Below are positions 44,895-54,548 of a stretch of DNA of 64,000 bases, piece by piece. The translations under genes and the position numbers were made by a program. The DNA lies in NCBI GenBank assembly GCA_036986135.1, contig BTQZ01000003.1, positions 62,001-126,000 on the forward strand, in the 5' to 3' direction. Every line of letters begins with the position of its first letter. Positions within the stretch are counted from its first letter, which is position 1. This DNA comes from JADFRG01 sp036986135. Lineage in GTDB: Bacteria; Chloroflexota; Anaerolineae; Anaerolineales; E44-bin32. Under the pieces are notes generated by a model that saw only the letters and a program-made list of their open reading frames with translations, had not been told where the DNA came from and did not search any database.

Positions 44895-45557
44895 ATGGAA
44901 GAGGCTCTCCTTCTCATATCATCCCTCCAGGGATGGATCTATCTCCTTTTGCTGTTGACCGGCCTCGTCTACCTACGGCTTGCACTTAAGTGGCAAGGCG
45001 AAGTTCGTAGTTCACAATTCGGACTGGAGCGGGAAAGGGCAGGCAGCAAGCGTTCACGCGCGGCAGGCATGTTGGTTTTAATCCTGGCCACTGCAGCAGC
45101 CACATTTGTGGTCTCAACTTTCTTGGCGCCTCAGCTACCCGCTAGCCCCAAGCCAACCGCAATCCCCACGATATCGTTACTTGAGCCGGAAGCGATTAGG
45201 GGCTCGACTTCAGTTCCGCAACGCGCCCCTAATGGGGCGGGGTGCCTAAATGAAAGTGCAACCATCACTTCGCCAACCTCCGGAGAGGAGGTCCGGAGCC
45301 TGGTGGAAGTGCTCGGCAGCGCCGACATCCCCAACTTTGCCTTCTACAAGATTGAGATCAGACCGAGCCAACCTAACTCGGTCTGGCAGGTCATTACTGC
45401 GGGGACGGAGATCCTATCGGAAGATGTGCTTGGAACATGGGATACAAGCCTCGTCGAGAACGGGGTGTACTTGCTGCAGTTGGTCGTCACAGATACTGCT
45501 GGGAATGCACCTCTTCCCTGCACCATCGAGATCGTTGTGCTTCCGGAGGCTGGATAG
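44895..45557 (+). CDS. Membrane protein with extracellular Ig-like domain
   Basis: A 220-residue protein. Two transmembrane helices (WIYLLLLLTGLVYLRLAL and AAGMLVLILATAAATFVVS) flank a basic cytoplasmic loop. A Pro/Thr/Ser linker then leads to a beta domain (TITSPTSGEEVRSLVEVLGSA, GVYLLQLVVTDTAGN) like bacterial Ig/Big domains. The two Cys in GAGCLNE and LPCTIE may form a disulfide. The role is unknown. It lies five bases after the phosphorylase gene. Confidence 0.75.
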   Translation: MEEALLLISSLQGWIYLLLLLTGLVYLRLALKWQGEVRSSQFGLERERAGSKRSRAAGMLVLILATAAATFVVSTFLAPQLPASPKPTAIPTISLLEPEAIRGSTSVPQRAPNGAGCLNESATITSPTSGEEVRSLVEVLGSADIPNFAFYKIEIRPSQPNSVWQVITAGTEILSEDVLGTWDTSLVENGVYLLQLVVTDTAGNAPLPCTIEIVVLPEAG

Positions 45558-45562
45558 GAAAT

Positions 45563-46093
45563 ATGGAGATTCGACACGCAGTCTCAACGGATATTACGCC
45601 TCTCATGGGCATGAACCACAGTTATCAGACGGATCATGTCTGGCAAATGGCCTTGAGCCATTCCCAATCCGAGACCTCCATCGCATTTCGTGAGGTTCGA
45701 CTCCCGCGCCTAATGCGAGTTGAATATCCGCGGGACCCCAGCAGGTTGGCCGACGAATGGACGAACTCCTCCGAAATCCTTGTCGCGGTCACCGATCAAG
45801 TTCACCTGGGCTACCTGATCATCGAATCTGGAGCCGCGCCTGAAACGGGATGGGTTACCGATCTCGTCACGGACGCTCCCTACAGGCGCGAAGGCGTCGC
45901 AACGAAGCTGCTAGCCAGCGCCAGGCGATGGTGCCGAGAGCAAGGGCTCTCCCGCCTGACCCTGGAAATGCAGAGCAAGAACTACCCTTCGCTGAGCCTG
46001 GCTCGAAAGCTAGGATTTGTTCTTTCTGGATATCATGACAAGTACTTTCCAGACGAGGAGATTGCCTTGTTCTTCACGCTAAACCTGAGGTAG
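45563..46093 (+). CDS. GNAT family N-acetyltransferase
   Basis: A 176-residue acetyltransferase. The acetyl-CoA loop YRREGVATKLLASARRW and the preceding WVTDLVTDAP strand are typical, as is the C-terminal MQSKNYPSLSLARKLGFVLSGYHDKYF. The acceptor (protein N-terminus, amine, antibiotic) cannot be told. It starts five bases after the Ig-like gene, in the same operon. Confidence 0.88.
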   Translation: MEIRHAVSTDITPLMGMNHSYQTDHVWQMALSHSQSETSIAFREVRLPRLMRVEYPRDPSRLADEWTNSSEILVAVTDQVHLGYLIIESGAAPETGWVTDLVTDAPYRREGVATKLLASARRWCREQGLSRLTLEMQSKNYPSLSLARKLGFVLSGYHDKYFPDEEIALFFTLNLR

Positions 46094-46121
46094 GACCATC
46101 TTCCAGGTCATAAATGCGGGC

Positions 46122-48011
46122 TTGCCCGTCATCGTGCAAATCCTAAACGCCGGTAATGCCATCACGGCATTCTCGCTCCTCTTCTACGCACTGACATTCA
46201 ACCTGCGTGAGCGGTCGGCCAGAATCCTAGCGCTCTTGCTGGGATGCTTGGCGATCGTGTACGCGACGGATGTTCTGGCTGGGACCGCGGTGCTTGAGTC
46301 AGAGAAGATGCTCTGGCTGCGCGTTCAATGGCTCGGGATCAGCTTCGTTCCGGCCGCATACATGCATCTCTCGGACGCGCTCCTGGCGGCTACCGGGCGA
46401 CCGTCGCGTGGGAGGCGGCACTGGGTGATCCGTGCCGGGTACCTCTTAAGCTTCGTTGCTTTTGTGTTGGCGGCGTTGACCCCAATGCTTGTCGGCGATC
46501 TTGCGCATGTCGGTCCTATTGCGTATCTCACGGCAGGCCCGCTCTTTATCGTGTTTGCGATGTTCTACATTGCGAGCCTTTCCTTCACCGGGGTGAATCT
46601 GTGGCGTGCGTACCATCGCTGCCTTACGAAAGTAAGCAGGCGCCGAATGCGCTACCTCATGTTCGGAGCACTCGCTCCATTCCTTGGAACCTTCCCCTTC
46701 CTGACGGCCACCGGCGGGCTGGTCCCGCAGGCTCCCACTCTGACCTGGAGCCTGCTAATAGGGGTTAACCTCCTGGTGGCGGTGCAAATGGTCCTGATGT
46801 CGTACGCAGTGGCCTATTTTGGTGTGAGTTTCCCGGATCGTGTCGTCAAATCCCGATTGTTCCAGTGGATCCTGCGAGGTCCGGTCGTTGCGTCCGCTAC
46901 CCTGGCGATCACGGTGCTGGTCAATCGGGCTGGATTAGTGCTCGGCCTGGAAAACAGCCGGGCCGTCCCATTTGCCATGGTCGCCACGATACTGGCTCTA
47001 CAATTCCTGATCACGCTCGTGCGTCCGACCGTCGAGCGTTGGCTGTTTTATGGCCAGGACCGTCATGATGTCGAGCGCCTGCACCTGCTGGAGGAACGGC
47101 TGCTCACATCGGGGGACCTTCGCCAGTACCTGGAGTCCATTCTCAATGCAGCTTGCGATCTCACCTCCGCACCCTCAGGATTTGTGGCGGTAGTCGGGAA
47201 CGGGAACGTAGAGCTCGCGGTATCGGTGGGGCAGGAAGAGGCATTGGAGGGCGAGCTCCCTCCAATTCTGCTGCCGGAAGATCAGGTTGAAATTGAAAAC
47301 CTCGGTTCAGTTTTCCGATGGGACCGGTACTGGCTGACCCCGCTGCATGCGCCGGATTCGGATGAGGTGGCGGGGATCCTCGGATTGCGCACGGATGTGC
47401 ACCCCAGGGATTTGGAACCGGAAGAGATTGAAGGTTTAAGCCTGCTGAGAGAGCGGGCAACAGTAGCGCTGACCAACCGCGCCCTCCAAAAGGATGTCTT
47501 CTCCGCGGTGGACCGGCTGGTGCCATTGGTCGAAGAAATCCAGCGCATGCGCTCCGCGGCCCGCTATGGGAATTTGCAGTCACTGGCTCTGCCTCTCGAA
47601 GAAGTTGCCGGAGACGCTGGATTGGCGGATCTGGTTAAGGAGGCGCTTGGACACTATTGGGGCGGTCCAAGGCTGACCGAGAGTCCTCTGCTGGGCCTGC
47701 GCGTTGTGCGAGATGCGATGCAAGATCACGACGGAAACGCGGTCAACGCACTCAGAAGTATCTTGTTGAGGGGTATTGATCAGGTGCGACCTGAAGGAGA
47801 GCGTCGGTTTACGGGGGAATGGATGCTCTACAACATCCTGGAAATGAAGTTCCTGCAGGGACGCAAAGTGCGCGATGTGGCCATGCGGCTGGCGATGTCG
47901 GAGGCCGATCTCTACCGAAAGCAAAAAGTCGCCATTGAGTCGGTCGCCAAGGCAATGGTGGAAATGGAGAGGGAGGCCACCATGTCCGCCCAAATCGAGT
48001 CCGGCTCTTAA
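46122..48011 (+). CDS. Membrane-bound sensor with GAF-like domain and C-terminal helix-turn-helix
   Basis: A 629-residue protein. Residues 1-300 hold seven to eight hydrophobic helices like the 7TM sensor of some histidine kinases. A GAF-like domain follows (about 320-450). There is no kinase domain; the C-terminus instead has MLYNILEMKFLQGRKVRDVAMRLAMSEADLYRKQKVAI, which is a plausible helix-turn-helix. It may be a membrane-anchored one-component regulator. The start is uncertain (TTG at 46122; GTG 46134 possible). It ends the Xer-like gene cluster. Confidence 0.72.
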   Translation: MPVIVQILNAGNAITAFSLLFYALTFNLRERSARILALLLGCLAIVYATDVLAGTAVLESEKMLWLRVQWLGISFVPAAYMHLSDALLAATGRPSRGRRHWVIRAGYLLSFVAFVLAALTPMLVGDLAHVGPIAYLTAGPLFIVFAMFYIASLSFTGVNLWRAYHRCLTKVSRRRMRYLMFGALAPFLGTFPFLTATGGLVPQAPTLTWSLLIGVNLLVAVQMVLMSYAVAYFGVSFPDRVVKSRLFQWILRGPVVASATLAITVLVNRAGLVLGLENSRAVPFAMVATILALQFLITLVRPTVERWLFYGQDRHDVERLHLLEERLLTSGDLRQYLESILNAACDLTSAPSGFVAVVGNGNVELAVSVGQEEALEGELPPILLPEDQVEIENLGSVFRWDRYWLTPLHAPDSDEVAGILGLRTDVHPRDLEPEEIEGLSLLRERATVALTNRALQKDVFSAVDRLVPLVEEIQRMRSAARYGNLQSLALPLEEVAGDAGLADLVKEALGHYWGGPRLTESPLLGLRVVRDAMQDHDGNAVNALRSILLRGIDQVRPEGERRFTGEWMLYNILEMKFLQGRKVRDVAMRLAMSEADLYRKQKVAIESVAKAMVEMEREATMSAQIESGS

Positions 48012-48208
48012 CTCCGTTTAGAAGTGTCCTAAACCCCACCAATAAGGCCCGCGCATCGAAGTGCTAGGCAGCGAGAAGTTCGCATCCCGCGCGAACCCCC
48101 GCCTACGCCCGACTGTGGCCGGAAGGATAGGATCCTATATCCGAGCCCTCATGGGGCGCCCGGCTTGCGTTTTTCCGCCTGCAAGGCCAAACTTTGACCT
48201 CAAATCCT

Positions 48209-50224
48209 ATGCGAATTGCACGCAGTCGGAGCCGAGACCTTTCCGGCATACTCCTGATCACCCTCGGAGCGATCACTTTGCTGGGCCTGGTCGGGCTCAC
48301 AAACGGTGGACTGGTAGATCCCTGGATCGGCCTGCTCGAAAGCTGGCTGGGTTGGGGCGCCATCGTGATTCCGCTGACCGCATTAGCCGCGGGCATAGTG
48401 GTTCTGGGATCACGTACGCGGGATTTCAGGTGGAGCCGCATCCTTGCCCTTGAGCTGCTGCTCTTTGCCACCCTCGGCTTTCTGAGCGGGCTGCTGGCAG
48501 ACGGTCTGCCAGCAGCTGAGATCGGCGAGGGTGGGGGGATCGTGGGATGGTCCATTGCTCGGGCGCTCGGCAGCGCGTTCGGACGAATCGGCCGCCTGAT
48601 TGTCCTGCTCCTGCTGGCCGCAGCTAGCGTGTACTGGGTCGTGCGCCGCAGAGGTCAAGACGTGGCAAAAACTATTCAGCCCTCGGAAGCAGCAAAGGAA
48701 TCTCCTCAATCGCTACCTCAACAGTATCCCAAGAGGTTCAAGATCACAGATACCTCATCCACGCCAGATCTTCGACCCAAAACAAGACACCCTGAGCTCC
48801 CCGCCATGGAGATCCTGGAAAAGGGAAGTACGCACCGCGTCACGGCGCGTGAGATCAATCGCGCGGCAGGCATAATCGAGAAGACGCTGAATGAATTTGG
48901 TCTGCCGGCCAAGGTCGTGGACTATCGTTCCGGCCCCTCGGTGACGCAATTTGCTGTGGAACCCGGGTATATCGAACACACTTCGCCCAGTGGTGTGGTT
49001 TCGAGGAATAAGGTTCGCGTTTCGCAGATCTCGGGCCTGGCAAAAGATCTGGCACTTGCCCTCTCTGCCTCCGCCATTCGCATCGAGGCGCCGGTTCCCG
49101 GCAAGGCCTATGTTGGCATCGAAGTTCCAAACCAGATGGCGGCGCTGGTGGCCATCCGCCCAATTCTGGAATCCGCGAGTTTTCAGGGTGAACGATCGCG
49201 CCTTGCGATTGCGCTGGGCCGCGACGTCGCGGGGACCCCGGTCGTAGCCGACCTGGCATCCATGCCACACTTGCTGATTGCTGGGACCACGGGCTCGGGC
49301 AAGTCGGTTTGCATCACCTCCATTGCCACGTGCCTGGCCATGAACAACAGCCCCTCTGAGCTGCAATTCGTGATGATCGACCCCAAACGCGTGGAGCTGC
49401 TCCGGTTCAATGGATTGCCGCACCTGATGGGCAAGGTGGAGACCGACCTGAATCGCATAGCAGGAGTGCTGCGGTGGTGCACGGTGGAGATGGATCGTCG
49501 CTTCAAGCTGCTGGAACAGGAAGCTGCCAAGGACATCACGGCCTACAATCGAAAGGTGGCGCGACGAAAGAAGCCATCGATCCTGCCAAGATTGGTGGTC
49601 ATGATTGATGAGCTTTCCGATTTGATGATGCTGGCCCCGGATCAAACGGAGGGCGCGCTGGTGCGCCTGGCACAGATGGCAAGGGCCACCGGCATTCACC
49701 TTGTCGTGGCCACCCAGCGCCCGAGCACTGACGTCGTCACAGGTCTGATCAAAGCAAACTTCCCGGCCAGAATCGCCTTCGCTGTGGCTTCAGCCGTGGA
49801 TTCAAGGGTGATACTCGATGGGTCAGGCGCAGAATCCCTGCTAGGCCGCGGAGACATGCTTTACCTTGCGCCCGATGCCGCGGGTCCGGTGCGGCTGCAG
49901 GGCGCGTTTACCAGCGATAAGGAGCTCGAAAAGCTCATCCGGACTTGGCGGAGGCAAGACATACCCTTCGGTGCAATTCCACCTTGGGAGGATTATCTGG
50001 TGCGTCAGGAAGCGACGTCTGAACAAGACTCGGAACTCGAATCGGCCATCGAACTCGTTCGCCAGACGGGTAAGGCAAGCGCCTCCTTGCTGCAGCGAAG
50101 ACTCCACGTTGGGTACCCGCGTGCGGCCCGACTTATGGATGAGCTTGAGGAGCTGGGAGTCGTGGGCCGTGCCCAAGGCGGTGGCCGGGCGAGAGAGGTA
50201 TTGATTAAGGACTCCGAAGAGTAG
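48209..50224 (+). CDS. ftsK: DNA translocase FtsK/SpoIIIE
   Basis: A 671-residue translocase that pumps chromosomal DNA through the division septum. Four transmembrane helices (about 10-150) are followed by a short linker, the alpha/beta motor with Walker A IAGTTGSGKS, Walker B LVVMIDELSDLMM, and the gamma winged helix (TGKASASLLQRRLHVGYPRAARLMDELEELG) that reads orienting DNA motifs. The linker is short, as in SpoIIIE. ATG 48209 is preferred to the TTG at 48194. The partner recombinases are not in this window unless the degenerate Xer-like protein takes part. Confidence 0.95.
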   Translation: MRIARSRSRDLSGILLITLGAITLLGLVGLTNGGLVDPWIGLLESWLGWGAIVIPLTALAAGIVVLGSRTRDFRWSRILALELLLFATLGFLSGLLADGLPAAEIGEGGGIVGWSIARALGSAFGRIGRLIVLLLLAAASVYWVVRRRGQDVAKTIQPSEAAKESPQSLPQQYPKRFKITDTSSTPDLRPKTRHPELPAMEILEKGSTHRVTAREINRAAGIIEKTLNEFGLPAKVVDYRSGPSVTQFAVEPGYIEHTSPSGVVSRNKVRVSQISGLAKDLALALSASAIRIEAPVPGKAYVGIEVPNQMAALVAIRPILESASFQGERSRLAIALGRDVAGTPVVADLASMPHLLIAGTTGSGKSVCITSIATCLAMNNSPSELQFVMIDPKRVELLRFNGLPHLMGKVETDLNRIAGVLRWCTVEMDRRFKLLEQEAAKDITAYNRKVARRKKPSILPRLVVMIDELSDLMMLAPDQTEGALVRLAQMARATGIHLVVATQRPSTDVVTGLIKANFPARIAFAVASAVDSRVILDGSGAESLLGRGDMLYLAPDAAGPVRLQGAFTSDKELEKLIRTWRRQDIPFGAIPPWEDYLVRQEATSEQDSELESAIELVRQTGKASASLLQRRLHVGYPRAARLMDELEELGVVGRAQGGGRAREVLIKDSEE

Positions 50225-50285
50225 GCTCGCTTGGCGTGCTCCTTGCATCCAACGGGTACAATTCTCATTCCGACGGGACTGAGCC

Positions 50286-50897
50286 TTGGATCAAACACAA
50301 CCTGCGACGTTTAGTGACTTAGCGCGCGCCCGCCTGAAAGGCGTCATGGATGCGATCGCCCTGTTCTTGGACGGTCTCGGTGTGACGGCCGATATGCTCA
50401 CTCTGGCTGGATTTGGCGGGCATATCTTTGGGGCGATCCTGGTCGGCCTAGGCTACCTGCGCGCGGCGGGATTTGTCTTGCTGTTCCTCGCGCCGCTGGA
50501 TGCCCTGGATGGTTCGTTGGCCCGCCTGCGAGGGGAGCCTTCTAAATTCGGGGCCTTTCTTGATTCCGTCGTTGACCGTTACTCTGAGATGCTGCTCTTC
50601 GCAGGCTTCCTTGTTTACTTCCTCCGGCGTTTTGACCAGGATATGGTGCTGTGGGTCTTCGCGGCCGCGGCGGGTTCTATCCTGGTGTCCTACACGCGAG
50701 CGCGGGGAGAAGCGCTCGGGTATGAGGTGCGTAGGGGGTTCCTTACCCGCTTCGAACGCTACCTCATCATCATTCCGACTCTGATTCTGACCATACCGAA
50801 GATTGGCATTATCATCATAGCCATCTTCGCCAATTTCACGGCCGTCCAGCGCTTCCTCCACGTACGTCGCCAGGCCCGGGAACGAGAGAGCTTCTAA
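50286..50897 (+). CDS. CDP-alcohol phosphatidyltransferase family protein
   Basis: A 203-residue membrane enzyme of phospholipid synthesis. The family signature DG(x)2AR(x)8G(x)3D(x)3D is complete in DALDGSLARLRGEPSKFG followed by AFLDSVVDRYSE. Five to six helices are predicted. The acceptor (glycerol phosphate, inositol phosphate or other) is not evident. It starts at TTG 50286, with TACAAT at 50257-50262. lgt follows after one base, pointing to a lipid-related operon. Confidence 0.88.
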   Translation: MDQTQPATFSDLARARLKGVMDAIALFLDGLGVTADMLTLAGFGGHIFGAILVGLGYLRAAGFVLLFLAPLDALDGSLARLRGEPSKFGAFLDSVVDRYSEMLLFAGFLVYFLRRFDQDMVLWVFAAAAGSILVSYTRARGEALGYEVRRGFLTRFERYLIIIPTLILTIPKIGIIIIAIFANFTAVQRFLHVRRQARERESF

Positions 50898-50898
50898 T

Positions 50899-51774
50899 AT
50901 GGACCAATTCGGGATCGATTTTCAATCGCTAGGTATCCAATTTACCGTATTCGGCTTCTCCTTGACCTTCCGTTATTACGGTATGCTCTTGATGAGCGGC
51001 GCAGTAGCAGCGGCATATCTTACCGGTCGGCTCTTAAAGTCCGATCGGAAGGATCCGGACATTGCCTGGGACGGACTGATCTGGGTGCTGGTATTTGGCG
51101 TCATCGGCGCTCGCCTTTACCACGTGCTCACGCCCTCCATCAGCACGGTTGATCTAGGTAAAGACGTTGCCTACTTCCTCACAAACCCCCTTGAAATCCT
51201 CAACATCCCCGCCGGCGGCCTGGGGATTCCTGGCGCTATCGTTGGTGGCTTGTTCGGCGCCTACTTGTTTTCCAGGCGCCGGAAGATAGGGTTCGGTCCG
51301 CTGATCGACGCTGCGGCCCCGGGTCTTGCGCTGGCGCAGGCCATCGGACGCTGGGGGAACTACGTCAACCAAGAACTCTATGGGCTACCGACCACGCTAC
51401 CCTGGGGCATCCGAATTGACCCCCGTAATCGTCTCAGAGGGTTCGAGAGCTTCGAGCGCTTCCATCCGCTGTTCCTTTATGAATCGATCCTGAACTTCAT
51501 TAACTTTTTGATCTTGATGTGGTTCTGGCGGAACAAGCGCGACAAGCTCAAGGATGGGGACATCTTTCTCATCTACCTGGTCCTGTATCCCCTGCAACGA
51601 TTCCTGCTCGAATACCTCCGCTTGGACTACGTTGAGATTGGTCCTGGCACCAATCTCAATCAGCTGCTGGCGCTTGGGGTGGCGCTTGCGGCCGGAATAG
51701 CGCTCTACGTTCGCAATCGTCCGAGTCCGGAGAAGGAGCACAAGCGAAGGCGTTCCAGCCGGCGCAGGGGATAA
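50899..51774 (+). CDS. lgt: Prolipoprotein diacylglyceryl transferase
   Basis: A 291-residue membrane enzyme that moves diacylglycerol from phosphatidylglycerol to the lipobox Cys of prolipoproteins. Visible are FRYYGMLLMSG, GARLYHVL, GGLGIPGAIVGG, the signature GRWGNYVNQELYG, HPLFLYES and the C-terminal RFLLEYLR. A basic tail (KRRRSSRRRG) ends the protein. The lipoprotein at 11130 is one possible client. Confidence 0.96.
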   Translation: MDQFGIDFQSLGIQFTVFGFSLTFRYYGMLLMSGAVAAAYLTGRLLKSDRKDPDIAWDGLIWVLVFGVIGARLYHVLTPSISTVDLGKDVAYFLTNPLEILNIPAGGLGIPGAIVGGLFGAYLFSRRRKIGFGPLIDAAAPGLALAQAIGRWGNYVNQELYGLPTTLPWGIRIDPRNRLRGFESFERFHPLFLYESILNFINFLILMWFWRNKRDKLKDGDIFLIYLVLYPLQRFLLEYLRLDYVEIGPGTNLNQLLALGVALAAGIALYVRNRPSPEKEHKRRRSSRRRG

Positions 51775-51805
51775 GCTCTCACCCTCACATGGGAGATGGG
51801 GCCGA

Positions 51806-51835
51806 TTGAGCGGCGAATCCCCCCACTGCTATAAT
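51806..51835 (+). promoter_or_regulatory. Promoter of the ABC exporter operon
   Basis: TTGAGC at 51806-51811 and TATAAT at 51830-51835 with an 18-base spacer; the ATG is 10 bases after the -10. Confidence 0.65.
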
Positions 51836-51845
51836 CCTCCCCTAC

Positions 51846-52778
51846 ATGCCAGCCCTCATAGAAACGCATAGCCTAACCAAGCAATTCGGCGATCTCGTCG
51901 CTGTGGATGACGTGTCGCTTCGCGTCGAGGCGGGCGAGATTCTGGCCTTGCTCGGACCCAACGGAGCAGGAAAGACTACTACCATCCGCATGCTGGCCTC
52001 CATCTTACGGCCTACTCGGGGCTGGGTGCGCGTAGCCGGTTTTGATACTGCGGTGGACGCCGCAAAGGTCCGGCACCAGGTCGGCCTGCTCACGGAGCAT
52101 CACGGTCTTTATACTCGTATGAAGGCCAGGGAATATCTGGCCTATTTTGGTTCGATCTATGGTCTGGATCCGGACCAATCCGCCCAACGAGCCGTCGAGC
52201 TCCTGGACCGTTTCGGTCTTTCCGATGCCTACAATCAGCGGCTAGGTCAGTACTCGAAAGGCATGCGGCAAAAGCTTGCTATGGCGAGGGCCTTGCTCCA
52301 TGATCCGGAAGTACTTCTATTGGATGAGCCTACCTCTGCCATGGATCCGGAGAGCGCCCGAATGGTACGCGAGAGCATTTTGGGCCTACGTTCCGGAAAT
52401 CGCGCAATTGTGGTCTGCACACACAATCTGCATGAAGCAGAAGCCCTGGCCGATCGTATCGCCATTATCCGCCGAGGTGGCATCGTTGCGCAGGGCACCG
52501 CTGATCAACTCATGCAAGACTACCTGGGTAGCCCTATCATGGAGCTGAAGGTTGCCGGTCAGCTGGACGGTGCGGCGAGATTGCTGCCAGAAGGAGTACA
52601 AATTCGGGAACAGGGATACGATTGGTTCCGGTTTCAAGCGTCCGATCCCGAACAAATCAATCCCCAAATCATCGAGAACATGGCAGCCGCAGGTGTGCGC
52701 ATCGTGACGCTTTCGGAAGTAAAGCGCAGCCTCGAAGATGTGTACCTGTCGGTTATGCAGCGAGAGGCCCAGGAATGA
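51846..52778 (+). CDS. ABC transporter ATP-binding protein (ABC-2/NatA type)
   Basis: A 310-residue ATPase: Walker A LGPNGAGKTTT, signature YSKGMRQKLAMAR, Walker B VLLLDEPTSAMDP, and the switch His in CTHNLHEAE. The C-terminal 80 residues are the extra domain seen in Na+ or antibiotic exporters of the NatA/CcmA type. It overlaps the permease gene by ATGA. The signature has SKGMR in place of LSGGQ, which is common in this branch. Confidence 0.93.
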   Translation: MPALIETHSLTKQFGDLVAVDDVSLRVEAGEILALLGPNGAGKTTTIRMLASILRPTRGWVRVAGFDTAVDAAKVRHQVGLLTEHHGLYTRMKAREYLAYFGSIYGLDPDQSAQRAVELLDRFGLSDAYNQRLGQYSKGMRQKLAMARALLHDPEVLLLDEPTSAMDPESARMVRESILGLRSGNRAIVVCTHNLHEAEALADRIAIIRRGGIVAQGTADQLMQDYLGSPIMELKVAGQLDGAARLLPEGVQIREQGYDWFRFQASDPEQINPQIIENMAAAGVRIVTLSEVKRSLEDVYLSVMQREAQE

Positions 52779-54211
52779 ATCTGGGATTGACCCGCGAACT
52801 TCCTGGCACTTTGCTCGTGGCGAGACGAGAGATCCGGGATCAGCTCCGAGACTGGCGGATCCTGACCCCGATCATCATGCTGACCCTGTTCTTCCCATTG
52901 CTGATGAATTATACGGCTCGCACTGCGGTCAGCTTCGTCGAGCAGTATGGGGCAACCATCATTGGCGATCGATTGATTCCGTTCTTGCTGATGGTGGTGG
53001 GTTTCTTTCCGATCTCCATTTCGCTCGTGATTGCACTGGAAAGCTTCGCCGGGGAGCGGGAGCGGCTCTCGCTGGAGCCCCTGCTGGCCACTCCGCTGAC
53101 GGACACGCAACTTTATTTCGGAAAGATTCTTGCTTCGCTCCTGGCTCCGATCGGAGCCGCATACCTGGGTATCTTCGTGTACCTGGCTGGCCTGTTGTGG
53201 CGCTTGGGGTGGACCCCGACCCCGCAGTTATTGGCACAGATACTCCTGCTGACCGCGGCGCAGGCCCTATTGATGGTTACGGCTGCGGTCGTAATCTCAA
53301 CCCAAACCACCTCCGTGCGAGGCGCCAACCTGCTGGCCTCGTTCATCATCATCCCCGCAGCCCAGCTGATCATCATCGAAAGCCTGATCATGTTCTGGGG
53401 GCGCTACACAGTCCTGTGGTGGATTGTGGCGGCCCTGCTGCTGGTTTCGGTGGTTCTTGGGCGAATGGGGCTGCACCTATTCAACCGAGAGGAATTGCTT
53501 GGAAGAGAGTTTGATAACGTCGACGTGAGGTGGGGGGCGGGGCGGTTCTGGGATGGCTTTCGAGGAAAGGCTCGATCTCCCTTCATCTGGTTTCGAGAGA
53601 CGATCACTCATACCCTGCCTGAAATGCCTGGCCCGCTGATCATCATGACGCTGGCTATGGCGGCGGCCTACATCATCGGATTCCGAAGTGCCTCCACATT
53701 CACCTTGCCTGAGCAGTTGTTCGTCGAAGAGCGGATCGCGTCGGTGCTCACCGATGAGCTATCAAATTTCGGATTTCTATCCACAAGCGGATGGGCGTGG
53801 ATCGCATTCAATAATCTGCGGGCCCTGGCCATCGCGAGTGTGTTGGGGGCCTTTAGCCTGGGAATCGCTGCCATGCTGCTCCTGATGGCTCCGGTCGGGA
53901 TCGTCGGCTATCTTGCAGGCAACTTTGCCCTGGCCGGTGTGGACACCTCTCGCCTGCTCATGGCCTTGGTGTTGCCGCACGGTCTGATAGAGATCCCGGC
54001 CGCGATCATCGCAGGTGCAGCGATTCTTCAGCTCGGCCTTGCCGCGCTGAGTCTGCCTAAGGGTTCGTCCCTTGGCGCCAGTTGGCTAGTGGCCCTCGGA
54101 AAGTGGGCGCGCCTGTTGCTTGCACTGGTCATTCCATTGCTCCTGGTCGCAGCTGCGCTCGAAGTATTCGTGACACCGCGCGTGGCAGCGGCACTGCTAG
54201 CGGGCCCCTAA
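52775..54211 (+). CDS. ABC-2 type permease subunit
   Basis: A 478-residue membrane protein with an N-terminal ARREIRDQLRDWRIL amphipathic segment and about ten hydrophobic helices, in two groups around a soluble loop (NREELLGREFDNVDVRWG). It pairs with the ATPase upstream and probably exports ions, lipids or a peptide. Longer readings that start inside the ATPase gene were rejected in favour of the ATGA overlap at 52775. Confidence 0.88.
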   Translation: MNLGLTRELPGTLLVARREIRDQLRDWRILTPIIMLTLFFPLLMNYTARTAVSFVEQYGATIIGDRLIPFLLMVVGFFPISISLVIALESFAGERERLSLEPLLATPLTDTQLYFGKILASLLAPIGAAYLGIFVYLAGLLWRLGWTPTPQLLAQILLLTAAQALLMVTAAVVISTQTTSVRGANLLASFIIIPAAQLIIIESLIMFWGRYTVLWWIVAALLLVSVVLGRMGLHLFNREELLGREFDNVDVRWGAGRFWDGFRGKARSPFIWFRETITHTLPEMPGPLIIMTLAMAAAYIIGFRSASTFTLPEQLFVEERIASVLTDELSNFGFLSTSGWAWIAFNNLRALAIASVLGAFSLGIAAMLLLMAPVGIVGYLAGNFALAGVDTSRLLMALVLPHGLIEIPAAIIAGAAILQLGLAALSLPKGSSLGASWLVALGKWARLLLALVIPLLLVAAALEVFVTPRVAAALLAGP

Positions 54212-54286
54212 GCCCATCCGTCTTCCTGTCCATCCATCCACACCACCCAGCGCAAGTCAGTTTGCAGTCGCAGCTCTCAGCCCAAC

Positions 54287-54317
54287 AAAAAAGCCCCGGC
54301 CAGTCTTGTGCCAGGGA
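54287..54317 (-). terminator. Intrinsic terminator of the cNMP-binding operon
   Basis: On the minus strand: CCCTGGC pairs with GGCCGGGG (one T-G pair) around a loop of about 8 bases, then CTTTTTT. It ends transcription of the two genes at 54342-54995. Confidence 0.75.
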
Positions 54318-54341
54318 CTCGACTATTTCGATCTGCTTGGG

Positions 54342-54545
54342 TCAGTTACCGATCGCCTTAACGGTCACGTGCAGGAAACTGAAATCGCCCCGAGCCGGCA
54401 TAAGATCAACAACCTCGACAACCTCGAACTCCTTGCTCCCCAAGGTCACGCGCTGCCCCACCTCTGGTTTCTTATCTTCATTGACTATTGCACCGGGATG
54501 ACCGCCCCCCTGGACCACATAGCTAACTTTAAAGATCGTCGACAT
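54342..54545 (-). CDS. Small conserved-looking beta protein
   Basis: A 67-residue protein rich in Val and Gly with predicted beta strands (IFKVSYVVQG, QRVTLGSKEFEVVEVVDLMP, DFSFLHVTVKAIG). No family is recognised. It follows the cNMP-binding gene after three bases and a terminator lies 25 bases beyond it, so it is a real operon member. It may be a small partner of the cNMP-binding protein. Confidence 0.6.
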   Translation of the reverse strand: MSTIFKVSYVVQGGGHPGAIVNEDKKPEVGQRVTLGSKEFEVVEVVDLMPARGDFSFLHVTVKAIGN

Positions 54546-54548
54546 ATG

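Noticed and set aside
45692..45706. GAGGTTCGACTCC, which looks like a tRNA T arm
   Set aside because: It lies inside the GNAT coding region, and no acceptor or anticodon arm surrounds it.
52622..52774. An N-terminal extension of the ABC permease within the ATPase gene
   Set aside because: It is an out-of-frame shadow of the ATPase; the ATGA overlap at 52775 gives the natural start.
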